Part shown: piece after piece, positions 13,901 through 28,800 of the stretch | How positions within the stretch are numbered: the first letter of the stretch is position 1 | Layout: every line of letters starts with the position of its first letter | DNA from: Aphrophora alni | Taxonomy: Eukaryota; Arthropoda; Insecta; Hemiptera; Aphrophoridae | Assembly (NCBI GenBank): GCA_963513935.1 | Contig: OY740772.1 | Span: 9,504,607-9,568,606 of the forward strand | Length of the DNA: 64,000 bases | Reading direction: 5' to 3' | Program-made: the position numbers and the translations under genes | The notes under the pieces: generated by a model | The model's input: only the letters and a program-made list of their open reading frames with translations | Told to the model about the DNA's origin: nothing | Databases searched by the model: none

Positions 13901-16800
13901 CAAAATTTACATGAGGAAAGAAGAAAGTTGAAATTTTACTGTGGCGTTTTCAATTCGAAAATATCTCTTATAGTTTCTGAGTAATTAACTCGTGAAAACA
14001 GCCAATTTTCCAACTTTGCAAAATGCTAAGGTGGGTACCCTTGCAGTTTTTTTAGGCGAAAAAGTGAGTTTTTGATTTTTGAATGTTTCTATAGCTTAAT
14101 AGAAGCAGAATTAAATTTGGAGTCGAGGGGTGCTTATGAAATTTCAAAATTTTTAATATTTTTTTCATTTTTATCTATTTTTTTGTAAAAATTTCAACAT
14201 TTAACAATACCAATGATATGGGTAACAAGAGATGCACAATTGAAAGGAGAGTAAACCGTGAAAAAAACACTTTGAAATCTCAAAGGGTTTACGAGTAATT
14301 GCAGTTTAAAAATTTTTCAAAAAAGATCAAAATTGTTTTAAACCAATGATATGGGTATCAAAAGATGCAGAATTGAAAGGAGAATAAAGTTTGAAAAAAT
14401 CACTTTGACATCTCAAATGGTTTATGAGTTATTGCAATTTAAACGTTAATAAAAATACCAGATTTTAATATTTCCCGTTTCGCCACTTGCAATACCTTTT
14501 TAAATCGCCTGTAGCTCCATAATTATACATCGTAATGATATCAAAATTTACATGAGGAAAGAAGAAAGTTGAAATTTTACTGTGGCGTTTTCAATTCGAA
14601 AATATCTCTTATAGTTTCTGAGTAATTAACTCGTGAAAACAGCCATTTTTCCAACTTTGCAAAATGCTAAGGTACCCCCCTTGCAGTTTTTTTAGGCGAA
14701 AAAGTGAGTTTTTGATTTTTGAATGTTTCTATAGCTTAATAGAAGCAGAATTAAATTTGGAGTCGAGGGGTGCTTATGAAATTTCAAAATTATTAATATT
14801 TTTTTCATTTTTATCTATTTTTTTGTAAAAATTTCAACATTTAACAATACCAATGATATGGGTAACATGAGATGCACAATTGAAAGGAGAGTAAACCGTG
14901 AAAAAAACACTTTGAAATCTCAAAGGGTTTACGAGTAATTGCAGTTTAAAAATTTTTCAAAAAAGATCAAAATTGTTTTAAACCAATGATATGGGTATCA
15001 AAAGATGCAGAATTGAAAGGAGAATAAAGTTTGAAAAAATCACTTTGACATCTCAAATGGTTTATGAGTTATTGCAATTTAAACGTTAATAAAAATACCA
15101 GATTTTAATATTTCCCGTTTCGCCACTTGCAATACCTTTTTAAATCGCCTGTAGCTCCATAATTATACATCGTAATGAAATCAAAATTTACATGAGGAAA
15201 GAAGAAAGTTGAAATTTTACTGTGGCGTTTTCAATTCGAAAATATCTCTTATAGTTTCTGAGTAATTTACTCGTGAAAACAGCCAATTTTCCAACTTTGC
15301 AAAATGCTAAGGTACCCCCCTTGCAGTTTTTTTAGGCGAAAAAGTGAGTTTTTGATTTTTGAATGTTTCTATAGCTTAATAGAAGCAGAATTAAATTTGG
15401 AGTCGAGGGGTGCTTATGAAATTTCAAAATTTTTTATATTTTTTTCATTTTTATCTATTTTTTTGTAAAAATTTCAACATTTAACAATACCAATGATATG
15501 GGTAACAAGAGATGCACAATTGAAAGGAGAGTAAACCGTGAAAAAAACACTTTGAAATCTCAAAGGGTTTACAAGTAATTGCAGTTTAAAATTTTTTCAA
15601 AAAAGATCAAAATTGTTTTAAACCAATGATATGGGTATCAAAAGATGCAGAATTGAAAGGAGAATAAAGTTTGAAAAAATCACTTCGACATCTCAAATGG
15701 TTTATGAGTTATTGCAATTTAAACGTTAATAAAAATACCAGATTTTAATATTTCCCGTTTCGCCACTTGCAATACCTTTTTAAATCGCCTGTAGCTCCAT
15801 AATTATACATCGTAATGATATCAAAATTTACATGAGGAAAGAAGAAAGTTGAAATTTTACTGTGGCGTTTTCAATTCGAAAATATCTCTTATAGTTTCTG
15901 AGTAATTAACTCGTGAAAACAGCCAATTTTCCAACTTTGCAAAATGCTAAGGTACCCCCCTTGCAGTTTTTTTAGGCGAAAAAGTGAGTTTTTGATTTTT
16001 GAATGTTTCTATAGCTTAATAGAAGCAGAATTAAATTTGGAGTCGAGGGGTGCTTATGAAATTTCAAAATTTTTAATATTTTTTTCATTTTTATCTATTT
16101 TTTTGTAAAAATTTCAACATTTAACAATACCAATGATATGGGTAACAAGAGATGCACAATTGAAAGGAGAGTAAACCGTGAAAAAAACACTTTGAAATCT
16201 CAAAGGGTTTACGAGTAATTGCAGTTTAAAAATTTTTCAAAAAAGATCAAAATTGTTTTAAACCAATGATATGGGTATCAAAAGATGCAGAATTGAAAGG
16301 AGAATAAAGTTTGAAAAAATCACTTTGACATCTCAAATGGTTTATGAGTTATTGCAATTTAAACGTTAATAAAAATACCAGATTTTAATATTTCCCGTTT
16401 CACCACTTGCAATACCTTTTTAAATCGCCTGTAGCTCCATAATTATACATCGTAATGATATCAAAATTTACATGAGGAAAGAAGAAAGTTGAAATTTTAC
16501 TGTGGCGTTTTCAATTCGAAAATATCTCTTATAGTTTCTGAGTAATTAACTCGTGAAAACAGCCATTTTTCCAACTTTGCAAAATGCTAAGGTACCCCCC
16601 TTGCAGTTTTTTTAGGCGAAAAAGTGAGTTTTTGATTTTTGAATGTTTCTATAGCTTAATAGAAGCAGAATTAAATTTGGAGTCGAGGGGTGCTTATGAA
16701 ATTTCAAAATTATTAATATTTTTTTCATTTTTATCTATTTTTTTGTAAAAATTTCAACATTTAACAATACCAATGATATGGGTAACATGAGATGCACAAT
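11000..16800. repeat. Trimeric and hexameric higher-order repeat in the satellite
   Basis: Three monomer types alternate. X carries AACATGAGATGC and AAATTATTAAT. Y carries GTAATGAAATCAAAA, AATTTACTCG and AAATTTTTTATAT. Z is near consensus. The X marker recurs at about 11,025, 12,945, 14,866 and 16,787, and the Y marker at about 11,336, 13,256 and 15,177, giving a period of 1,920 bp. Alternate trimers differ: a Z with CACTTCGACATC occurs at 11,842 and again at 15,683 (3,841 bp), which makes a hexamer built from two trimers. Rearranged relatives of the same types extend from about 5.6 kb to 27.6 kb with irregular spacing (2-, 4-, 5- and 7-mer intervals). Types were assigned by eye from a few markers, not from a full alignment. 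Confidence 0.75.
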
Positions 16801-19800
16801 TGAAAGGAGAGTAAACCGTGAAAAAAACACTTTGAAATCTCAAAGGGTTTACGAGTAATTGCAGTTTAAAAATTTTTCAAAAAAGATCAAAATTGTTTTA
16901 AACCAATGATATGGGTATCAAAAGATGCAGAATTGAAAGGAGAATAAAGTTTGAAAAAATCACTTTGACATCTCAAATGGTTTATGAGTTATTGCAATTT
17001 AAACGTTAATAAAAATACCAGATTTTAATATTTCCCGTTTCGCCACTTGCAATACCTTTTTAAATCGCCTGTAGCTCCATAATTATACATCGTAATGATA
17101 TCAAAATTTACATGAGGAAAGAAGAAAGTTGAAATTTTACTGTGGCGTTTTCAATTCGAAAATATCTCTTATAGTTTCTGAGTAATTAACTCGTGAAAAC
17201 AGCCAATTTTCCAACTTTGCAAAATGCTAAGGTACCCCCCTTGCAGTTTTTTTAGGCGAAAAAGTGAGTTTTTGATTTTTGAATGTTTCTATAGCTTAAT
17301 AGAAGCAGAATTAAATTTGGAGTCGAGGGGTGCTTATGAAATTTCAAAATTTTTAATATTTTTTTCATTTTTATCTATTTTTTTGTAAAAATTTCAACAT
17401 TTAACAATACCAATGATATGGGTAACAAGAGATGCACAATTGAAAGGAGAGTAAACCGTGAAAAAAACACTTTGAAATCTCAAAGGGTTTACGAGTAATT
17501 GCAGTTTAAAAATTTTTCAAAAAAGATCAAAATTGTTTTAAACCAATGATATGGGTATCAAAAGATGCAGAATTGAAAGGAGAATAAAGTTTGAAAAAAT
17601 CACTTTGACATCTCAAATGGTTTATGAGTTATTGCAATTTAAACGTTAATAAAAATACCAGATTTTAATATTTCCCGTTTCACCACTTGCAATACCTTTT
17701 TAAATCGCCTGTAGCTCCATAATTATACATCGTAATGATATCAAAATTTACATGAGGAAAGAAGAAAGTTGAAATTTTACTGTGGCGTTTTCAATTCGAA
17801 AATATCTCTTATAGTTTCTGAGTAATTAACTCGTGAAAACAGCCATTTTTCCAACTTTGCAAAATGCTAAGGTTTTGCAGTTTTTTTAGGCGAAAAAGTG
17901 AGTTTTTGATTTTTGAATGTTTCTATAGCTTAATAGAAGCAGAATTAAATTTGGAGTCGAGGGGTGCTTATGAAATTTCAAAATTATTAATATTTTTTTC
18001 ATTTTTATCTATTTTTTTGTAAAAATTTCAACATTTAACAATACCAATGATATGGGTAACATGAGATGCACAATTGAAAGGAGAGTAAACCGTGAAAAAA
18101 ACACTTTGAAATCTCAAAGGGTTTACGAGTAATTGCAGTTTAAAAATTTTTCAAAAAAGATCAAAATTGTTTTAAACCAATGATATGGGTATCAAAAGAT
18201 GCAGAATTGAAAGGAGAATAAAGTTTGAAAAAATCACTTTGACATCTCAAATGGTTTATGAGTTATTGCAATTTAAACGTTAATAAAAATACCAGATTTT
18301 AATATTTCCCGTTTCGCCACTTGCAATACCTTTTTAAATCGCCTGTAGCTCCATAATTATACATCGTAATGATATCAAAATTTACATGAGGAAAGAAGAA
18401 AGTTGAAATTTTACTGTGGCGTTTTCAATTCGAAAATATCTCTTATAGTTTCTGAGTAATTAACTCGTGAAAACAGCCATTTTTCCAACTTTGCAAAATG
18501 CTAAGGTACCCCCCCCTTGCAGTTTTTTTAGGCGAAAAAGTGAGTTTTTGATTTTTGAATGTTTCTATAGCTTAATAGAAGCAGAATTAAATTTGGAGTC
18601 GAGGGGTGCTTATGAAATTTCAAAATTTTTAATATTTTTTTCATTTTTATCTATTTTTTTGTAAAAATTTCAACATTTAACAATACCAATGATATGGGTA
18701 ACAAGAGATGCACAATTGAAAGGAGAGTAAACCGTGAAAAAAACACTTTGAAATCTCAAAGGGTTTACGAGTAATTGCAGTTTAAAAATTTTTCAAAAAA
18801 GATCAAAATTGTTTTAAACCAATGATATGGGTATCAAAAGATGCAGAATTGAAAGGAGAATAAAGTTTGAAAAAATCACTTTGACATCTCAAATGGTTTA
18901 TGAGTTATTGCAATTTAAACGTTAATAAAAATACCAGATTTTAATATTTCCCGTTTCACCACTTGCAATACCTTTTTAAATCGCCTGTAGCTCCATAATT
19001 ATACATCGTAATGATATCAAAATTTACATGAGGAAAGAAGAAAGTTGAAATTTTACTGTGGCGTTTTCAATTCGAAAATATCTCTTATAGTTTCTGAGTA
19101 ATTAACTCGTGAAAACAGCCATTTTTCCAACTTTGCAAAATGCTAAGGTACCCCCCTTGCAGTTTTTTTAGGCGAAAAAGTGAGTTTTTGATTTTTGAAT
19201 GTTTCTATAGCTTAATAGAAGCAGAATTAAATTTGGAGTCGAGGGGTGCTTATGAAATTTCAAAATTATTAATATTTTTTTCATTTTTATCTATTTTTTT
19301 GTAAAAATTTCAACATTTAACAATACCAATGATATGGGTAACATGAGATGCACAATTGAAAGGAGAGTAAACCGTGAAAAAAACACTTTGAAATCTCAAA
19401 GGGTTTACGAGTAATTGCAGTTTAAAAATTTTTCAAAAAAGATCAAAATTGTTTTAAACCAATGATATGGGTATCAAAAGATGCAGAATTGAAAGGAGAA
19501 TAAAGTTTGAAAAAATCACTTTGACATCTCAAATGGTTTATGAGTTATTGCAATTTAAACGTTAATAAAAATACCAGATTTTAATATTTCCCGTTTCGCC
19601 ACTTGCAATACCTTTTTAAATCGCCTGTAGCTCCATAATTATACATCGTAATGAAATCAAAATTTACATGAGGAAAGAAGAAAGTTATAATTTTACTGTG
19701 GCGTTTTCAATTCGAAAATATCTCTTATAGTTTCTGAGTAATTTACTCGTGAAAACAGCCAATTTTCCAACTTTGCAAAATGCTAAGGTACCCCCCTTGC

Positions 19801-22800
19801 AGTTTTTTTAGGCGAAAAAGTGAGTTTTTGATTTTTGAATGTTTCTATAGCTTAATAGAAGCAGAATTAAATTTGGAGTCGAGGGGTGCTTATGAAATTT
19901 CAAAATTTTTTATATTTTTTTCATTTTTATCTATTTTTTTGTAAAAATTTCAACATTTAACAATACCAATGATATGGGTAACAAGAGATGCACACTTGAA
20001 AGGAGAGTAAACCGTGAAAAAAACACTTTGAAATCTCAAAGGGTTTACGAGTAATTGCAGTTTAAAAATTTTTCAAAAAAGATCAAAATTGTTTTAAACC
20101 AATGATATGGGTATCAAAAGATGCAGAATTGAAAGGAGAATAAAGTTTGAAAAAATCACTTTGACATCTCAAATGGTTTATGAGTTATTGCAATTTAAAC
20201 GTTAATAAAAATACCAGATTTTAATATTTCCCGTTTCGCCACTTGCAATACCTTTTTAAATCGCCTGTAGCTCCATAATTATACATCGTAATGATATCAA
20301 AATTTACATGAGGAAAGAAGAAAGTTGAAATTTTACTGTGGCGTTTTCAATTCGAAAATATCTCTTATAGTTTCTGAGTAATTAACTCGTGAAAACAGCC
20401 AATTTTCCAACTTTGCAAAATGCTAAGGTGGGTACCCTTGCAGTTTTTTTAGGCGAAAAAGTGAGTTTTTGATTTTTGAATGTTTCTATAGCTTAATAGA
20501 AGCAGAATTAAATTTGGAGTCGAGGGGTGCTTATGAAATTTCAAAATTTTTAATATTTTTTTCATTTTTATCTATTTTTTTGTAAAAATTTCAACATTTA
20601 ACAATACCAATGATATGGGTAACAAGAGATGCACAATTGAAAGGAGAGTAAACCGTGAAAAAAACACTTTGAAATCTCAAAGGGTTTACGAGTAATTGCA
20701 GTTTAAAAATTTTTCAAAAAAGATCAAAATTGTTTTAAACCAATGATATGGGTATCAAAAGATGCAGAATTGAAAGGAGAATAAAGTTTGAAAAAATCAC
20801 TTTGACATCTCAAATGGTTTATGAGTTATTGCAATTTAAACGTTAATAAAAATACCAGATTTTAATATTTCCCGTTTCACCACTTGCAATACCTTTTTAA
20901 ATCGCCTGTAGCTCCATAATTATACATCGTAATGATATCAAAATTTACATGAGGAAAGAAGAAAGTTGAAATTTTACTGTGGCGTTTTCAATTCGAAAAT
21001 ATCTCTTATAGTTTCTGAGTAATTAACTCGTGAAAACAGCCATTTTTCCAACTTTGCAAAATGCTAAGGTACCCCCCTTGCAGTTTTTTTAGGCGAAAAA
21101 GTGAGTTTTTGATTTTTGAATGTTTCTATAGCTTAATAGAAGCAGAATTAAATTTGGAGTCGAGGGGTGCTTATGAAATTTCAAAATTATTAATATTTTT
21201 TTCATTTTTATCTATTTTTTTGTAAAAATTTCAACATTTAACAATACCAATGATATGGGTAACATGAGATGCACAATTGAAAGGAGAGTAAACCGTGAAA
21301 AAAACACTTTGAAATCTCAAAGGGTTTACGAGTAATTGCAGTTTAAAAATTTTTCAAAAAAGATCAAAATTGTTTTAAACCAATGATATGGGTATCAAAA
21401 GATGCAGAATTGAAAGGAGAATAAAGTTTGAAAAAATCACTTTGACATCTCAAATGGTTTATGAGTTATTGCAATTTAAACGTTAATAAAAATACCAGAT
21501 TTTAATATTTCCCGTTTCGCCACTTGCAATACCTTTTTAAATCGCCTGTAGCTCCATAATTATACATCGTAATGATATCAAAATTTACATGAGGAAAGAA
21601 GAAAGTTGAAATTTTACTGTGGCGTTTTCAATTCGAAAATATCTCTTATAGTTTCTGAGTAATTAACTCGTGAAAACAGCCATTTTTCCAACTTTGCAAA
21701 ATGCTAAGGTACCCCCCTTGCAGTTTTTTTAGGCGAAAAAGTGAGTTTTTGATTTTTGAATGTTTCTATAGCTTAATAGAAGCAGAATTAAATTTGGAGT
21801 CGAGGGGTGCTTATGAAATTTCAAAATTATTAATATTTTTTTCATTTTTATCTATTTTTTTGTAAAAATTTCAACATTTAACAATACCAATGATATGGGT
21901 AACATGAGATGCACAATTGAAAGGAGAGTAAACCGTGAAAAAAACACTTTGAAATCTCAAAGGGTTTACGAGTAATTGCAGTTTAAAAATTTTTCAAAAA
22001 AGATCAAAATTGTTTTAAACCAATGATATGGGTATCAAAAGATGCAGAATTGAAAGGAGAATAAAGTTTGAAAAAATCACTTTGACATCTCAAATGGTTT
22101 ATGAGTTATTGCAATTTAAACGTTAATAAAAATACCAGATTTTAATATTTCCCGTTTCGCCACTTGCAATACCTTTTTAAATCGCCTGTAGCTCCATAAT
22201 TATACATCGTAATGATATCAAAATTTACATGAGGAAAGAAGAAAGTTGAAATTTTACTGTGGCGTTTTCAATTCGAAAATATCTCTTATAGTTTCTGAGT
22301 AATTAACTCGTGAAAACAGCCATTTTTCCAACTTTGCAAAATGCTAAGGTACCCCCCTTGCAGTTTTTTTAGGCGAAAAAGTGAGTTTTTGATTTTTGAA
22401 TGTTTCTATAGCTTAATAGAAGCAGAATTAAATTTGGAGTCGAGGGGTGCTTATGAAATTTCAAAATTTTTAATATTTTTTTCATTTTTATCTATTTTTT
22501 TGTAAAAATTTCAACATTTAACAATACCAATGATATGGGTAACAAGAGATGCACAATTGAAAGGAGAGTAAACCGTGAAAAAAACACTTTGAAATCTCAA
22601 AGGGTTTACGAGTAATTGCAGTTTAAAAATTTTTCAAAAAAGATCAAAATTGTTTTAAACCAATGATATGGGTATCAAAAGATGCAGAATTGAAAGGAGA
22701 ATAAAGTTTGAAAAAATCACTTTGACATCTCAAATGGTTTATGAGTTATTGCAATTTAAACGTTAATAAAAATACCAGATTTTAATATTTCCCGTTTCAC

Positions 22801-25800
22801 CACTTGCAATACCTTTTTAAATCGCCTGTAGCTCCATAATTATACATCGTAATGATATCAAAATTTACATGAGGAAAGAAGAAAGTTGAAATTTTACTGT
22901 GGCGTTTTCAATTCGAAAATATCTCTTATAGTTTCTGAGTAATTAACTCGTGAAAACAGCCATTTTTCCAACTTTGCAAAATGCTAAGGTACCCCCCTTG
23001 CAGTTTTTTTAGGCGAAAAAGTGAGTTTTTGATTTTTGAATGTTTCTATAGCTTAATAGAAGCAGAATTAAATTTGGAGTCGAGGGGTGCTTATGAAATT
23101 TCAAAATTATTAATATTTTTTTCATTTTTATCTATTTTTTTGTAAAAATTTCAACATTTAACAATACCAATGATATGGGTAACATGAGATGCACAATTGA
23201 AAGGAGAGTAAACCGTGAAAAAAACACTTTGAAATCTCAAAGGGTTTACGAGTAATTGCAGTTTAAAAATTTTTCAAAAAAGATCAAAATTGTTTTAAAC
23301 CAATGATATGGGTATCAAAAGATGCAGAATTGAAAGGAGAATAAAGTTTGAAAAAATCACTTTGACATCTCAAATGGTTTATGAGTTATTGCAATTTAAA
23401 CGTTAATAAAAATACCAGATTTTAATATTTCCCGTTTCGCCACTTGCAATACCTTTTTAAATCGCCTGTAGCTCCATAATTATACATCGTAATGAAATCA
23501 AAATTTACATGAGGAAAGAAGAAAGTTGAAATTTTACTGTGGCGTTTTCAATTCGAAAATATCTCTTATAGTTTCTGAGTAATTTACTCGTGAAAACAGC
23601 CAATTTTCCAACTTTGCAAAATGCTAAGCCCCCCTTGCAGTTTTTTTAGGCGAAAAAGTGAGTTTTTGATTTTTGAATGTTTCTATAGCTTAATAGAAGC
23701 AGAATTAAATTTGGAGTCGAGGGGTGCTTATGAAATTTCAAAATTTTTAATATTTTTTTCATTTTTATCTATTTTTTTGTAAAAATTTCAACATTTAACA
23801 ATACCAATGATATGGGTAACAAGAGATGCACAATTGAAAGGAGAGTAAACCGTGAAAAAAACACTTTGAAATCTCAAAGGGTTTACGAGTAATTGCAGTT
23901 TAAAAATTTTTCAAAAAAGATCAAAATTGTTTTAAACCAATGATATGGGTATCAAAAGATGCAGAATTGAAAGGAGAATAAAGTTTGAAAAAATCACTTT
24001 GACATCTCAAATGGTTTATGAGTTATTGCAATTTAAACGTTAATAAAAATACCAGATTTTAATATTTCCCGTTTCACCACTTGCAATACCTTTTTAAATC
24101 GCCTGTAGCTCCATAATTATACATCGTAATGATATCAAAATTTACATGAGGAAAGAAGAAAGTTGAAATTTTACTGTGGCGTTTTCAATTCGAAAATATC
24201 TCTTATAGTTTCTGAGTAATTAACTCGTGAAAACAGCCATTTTTCCAACTTTGCAAAATGCTAAGGTACCCCCCTTGCAGTTTTTTTAGGCGAAAAAGTG
24301 AGTTTTTGATTTTTGAATGTTTCTATAGCTTAATAGAAGCAGAATTAAATTTGGAGTCGAGGGGTGCTTATGAAATTTCAAAATTATTAATATTTTTTTC
24401 ATTTTTATCTATTTTTTTGTAAAAATTTCAACATTTAACAATACCAATGATATGGGTAACATGAGATGCACAATTGAAAGGAGAGTAAACCGTGAAAAAA
24501 ACACTTTGAAATCTCAAAGGGTTTACGAGTAATTGCAGTTTAAAAATTTTTCAAAAAAGATCAAAATTGTTTTAAACCAATGATATGGGTATCAAAAGAT
24601 GCAGAATTGAAAGGAGAATAAAGTTTGAAAAAATCACTTTGACATCTCAAATGGTTTATGAGTTATTGCAATTTAAACGTTAATAAAAATACCAGATTTT
24701 AATATTTCCCGTTTCGCCACTTGCAATACCTTTTTAAATCGCCTGTAGCTCCATAATTATACATCGTAATGATATCAAAATTTACATGAGGAAAGAAGAA
24801 AGTTGAAATTTTACTGTGGCGTTTTCAATTCGAAAATATCTCTTATAGTTTCTGAGTAATTAACTCGTGAAAACAGCCATTTTTCCAACTTTGCAAAATG
24901 CTAAGGTACCCCCCTTGCAGTTTTTTTAGGCGAAAAAGTGAGTTTTTGATTTTTGAATGTTTCTATAGCTTAATAGAAGCAGAATTAAATTTGGAGTCGA
25001 GGGGTGCTTATGAAATTTCAAAATTATTAATATTTTTTTCATTTTTATCTATTTTTTTGTAAAAATTTCAACATTTAACAATACCAATGATATGGGTAAC
25101 ATGAGATGCACAATTGAAAGGAGAGTAAACCGTGAAAAAAACACTTTGAAATCTCAAAGGGTTTACGAGTAATTGCAGTTTAAAAATTTTTCAAAAAAGA
25201 TCAAAATTGTTTTAAACCAATGATATGGGTATCAAAAGATGCAGAATTGAAAGGAGAATAAAGTTTGAAAAAATCACTTTGACATCTCAAATGGTTTATG
25301 AGTTATTGCAATTTAAACGTTAATAAAAATACCAGATTTTAATATTTCCCGTTTCGCCACTTGCAATACCTTTTTAAATCGCCTGTAGCTCCATAATTAT
25401 ACATCGTAATGATATCAAAATTTACATGAGGAAAGAAGAAAGTTGAAATTTTACTGTGGCGTTTTCAATTCGAAAATATCTCTTATAGTTTCTGAGTAAT
25501 TAACTCGTGAAAACAGCCAATTTTCCAACTTTGCAAAATGCTAAGGTACCCCCCTTGCAGTTTTTTTAGGCGAAAAAGTGAGTTTTTGATTTTTGAATGT
25601 TTCTATAGCTTAATAGAAGCAGAATTAAATTTGGAGTCGAGGGGTGCTTATGAAATTTCAAAATTTTTAATATTTTTTTCATTTTTATCTATTTTTTTGT
25701 AAAAATTTCAACATTTAACAATACCAATGATATGGGTAACAAGAGATGCACAATTGAAAGGAGAGTAAACCGTGAAAAAAACACTTTGAAATCTCAAAGG

Positions 25801-28800
25801 GTTTACGAGTAATTGCAGTTTAAAAATTTTTCAAAAAAGATCAAAATTGTTTTAAACCAATGATATGGGTATCAAAAGATGCAGAATTGAAAGGAGAATA
25901 AAGTTTGAAAAAATCACTTTGACATCTCAAATGGTTTATGAGTTATTGCAATTTAAACGTTAATAAAAATACCAGATTTTAATATTTCCCGTTTCGCCAC
26001 TTGCAATACCTTTTTAAATCGCCTGTAGCTCCATAATTATACATCGTAATGATATCACAATTTACATGAGGAAAGAAGAAAGTTGAAATTTTACTGTGGC
26101 GTTTTCAATTCGAAAATATCTCTTATAGTTTCTGAGTAATTAACTCGTGAAAACAGCCAATTTTCCAACTTTGCAAAATGCTAAGGTACCCCCCTTGCAG
26201 TTTTTTTAGGCGAAAAAGTGAGTTTTTGATTTTTGAATGTTTCTATAGCTTAATAGAAGCAGAATTAAATTTGGAGTCGAGGGGTGCTTATGAAATTTCA
26301 AAATTTTTAATATTTTTTTCATTTTTATCTATTTTTTTGTAAAAATTTCAACATTTAACAATACCAATGATATGGGTAACAAGAGATGCACAATTGAAAG
26401 GAGAGTAAACCGTGAAAAAAACACTTTGAAATCTCAAAGGGTTTACGAGTAATTGCAGTTTAAAAATTTTTCAAAAAAGATCAAAATTGTTTTAAACCAA
26501 TGATATGGGTATCAAAAGATGCAGAATTGAAAGGAGAATAAAGTTTGAAAAAATCACTTTGACATCTCAAATGGTTTATGAGTTATTGCAATTTAAACGT
26601 TAATAAAAATACCAGATTTTAATATTTCCCGTTTCACCACTTGCAATACCTTTTTAAATCGCCTGTAGCTCCATAATTATACATCGTAATGATATCAAAA
26701 TTTACATGAGGAAAGAAGAAAGTTGAAATTTTACTGTGGCGTTTTCAATTCGAAAATATCTCTTATAGTTTCTGAGTAATTAACTCGTGAAAACAGCCAT
26801 TTTTCCAACTTTGCAAAATGCTAAGGTACCCCCCTTGCAGTTTTTTTAGGCGAAAAAGTGAGTTTTTGATTTTTGAATGTTTCTATAGCTTAATAGAAGC
26901 AGAATTAAATTTGGAGTCGAGGGGTGCTTATGAAATTTCAAAATTATTAATATTTTTTTCATTTTTATCTATTTTTTTGTAAAAATTTCAACATTTAACA
27001 ATACCAATGATATGGGTAACATGAGATGCACAATTGAAAGGAGAGTAAACCGTGAAAAAAACACTTTGAAATCTCAAAGGGTTTACGAGTAATTGCAGTT
27101 TAAAAATTTTTCAAAAAAGATCAAAATTGTTTTAAACCAATGATATGGGTATCAAAAGATGCAGAATTGAAAGGAGAATAAAGTTTGAAAAAATCACTTT
27201 GACATCTCAAATGGTTTATGAGTTATTGCAATTTAAACGTTAATAAAAATACCAGATTTTAATATTTCCCGTTTCGCCACTTGCAATACCTTTTTAAATC
27301 GCCTGTAGCTCCATAATTATACATCGTAATGAAATCAAAATTTACATGAGGAAAGAAGAAAGTTGAAATTTTACTGTGGCGTTTTCAATTCGAAAATATC
27401 TCTTATAGTTTCTGAGTAATTTACTCGTGAAAACAGCCATTTTTCCAACTTTGCAAAATGCTAAGGTACCCCCCTTGCAGTTTTTTTAGGCGAAAAAGTG
27501 AGTTTTTGATTTTTGAATGTTTCTATAGCTTAATAGAAGTAGAATTAAATTTGGAGTCGAGGGGTGCTTATGAAATTTCAAAATTTTTAATATTTTTTTC
27601 ATTTTTATCTATTTTTTTGTAAAAATTTCAACATTTAACAATACCAATGATATGGGTAACAAGAGATGCACAATTGAAAGGAGAGTAAACCGTGAAAAAA
27701 ACACTTTGAAATCTCAAAGGGTTTACGAGTAATTGCAGTTTAAAAATTTTTCAAAAAAGATCAAAATTGTTTTAAACCAATGATATGGGTATCAAAAGAT
27801 GCAGAATTGAAAGGAGAATAAAGTTTGAAAAAATCACTTTGACATCTCAAATGGTTTATGAGTTATTGCAATTTAAACGTTAATAAAAATACCAGATTTT
27901 AATATTTCCCGTTTCACCACTTGCAATACCTTTTTAAATCGCCTGTAGCTCCATAATTATACATCGTAATGATATCAAAATTTACATGAGGAAAGAAGAA
28001 AGTTGAAATTTTACTGTGGCGTTTTCAATTCGAAAATATCTCTTATAGTTTCTGAGTAATTAACTCGTGAAAACAGCCATTTTTCCAACTTTGCAAAATG
28101 CTAAGGTACCCCCCTTGCAGTTTTTTTAGGCGAAAAAGTGAGTTTTTGATTTTTGAATGTTTCTATAGCTTAATAGAAGCAGAATTAAATTTGGAGTCGA
28201 GGGGTGCTTATGAAATTTCAAAATTTTTAATATTTTTTTCATTTTTATCTATTTTTTTGTAAAAATTTCAACATTTAACAATACCAATGATATGGGTAAC
28301 AAGAGATGCACAATTGAAAGGAGAGTAAACCGTGAAAAAAACACTTTGAAATCTCAAAGGGTTTACGAGTAATTGCAGTTTAAAAATTTTTCAAAAAAGA
28401 TCAAAATTGTTTTAAACCAATGATATGGGTATCAAAAGATGCAGAATTGAAAGGAGAATAAAGTTTGAAAAAATCACTTTGACATCTCAAATGGTTTATG
28501 AGTTATTGCAATTTAAACGTTAATAAAAATACCAGATTTTAATATTTCCCGTTTCGCCACTTGCAATACCTTTTTAAATCGCCTGTAGCTCCATAATTAT
28601 GCATCGTAATGATATCAAAATTTACATGAGGAAAGAAGAAAGTTGAAATTTTACTGTGGCGTTTTCAATTCGAAAATATCTCTTATAGTTTCTGAGTAAT
28701 TAACTCGTGAAAACAGCCAATTTTCCAACTTTGCAAAATGCTTCCAACCCCCCTTGCAGTTTTTTTAGGCGAAAAAGTGAGTTTTTGATTTTTGAATGTT

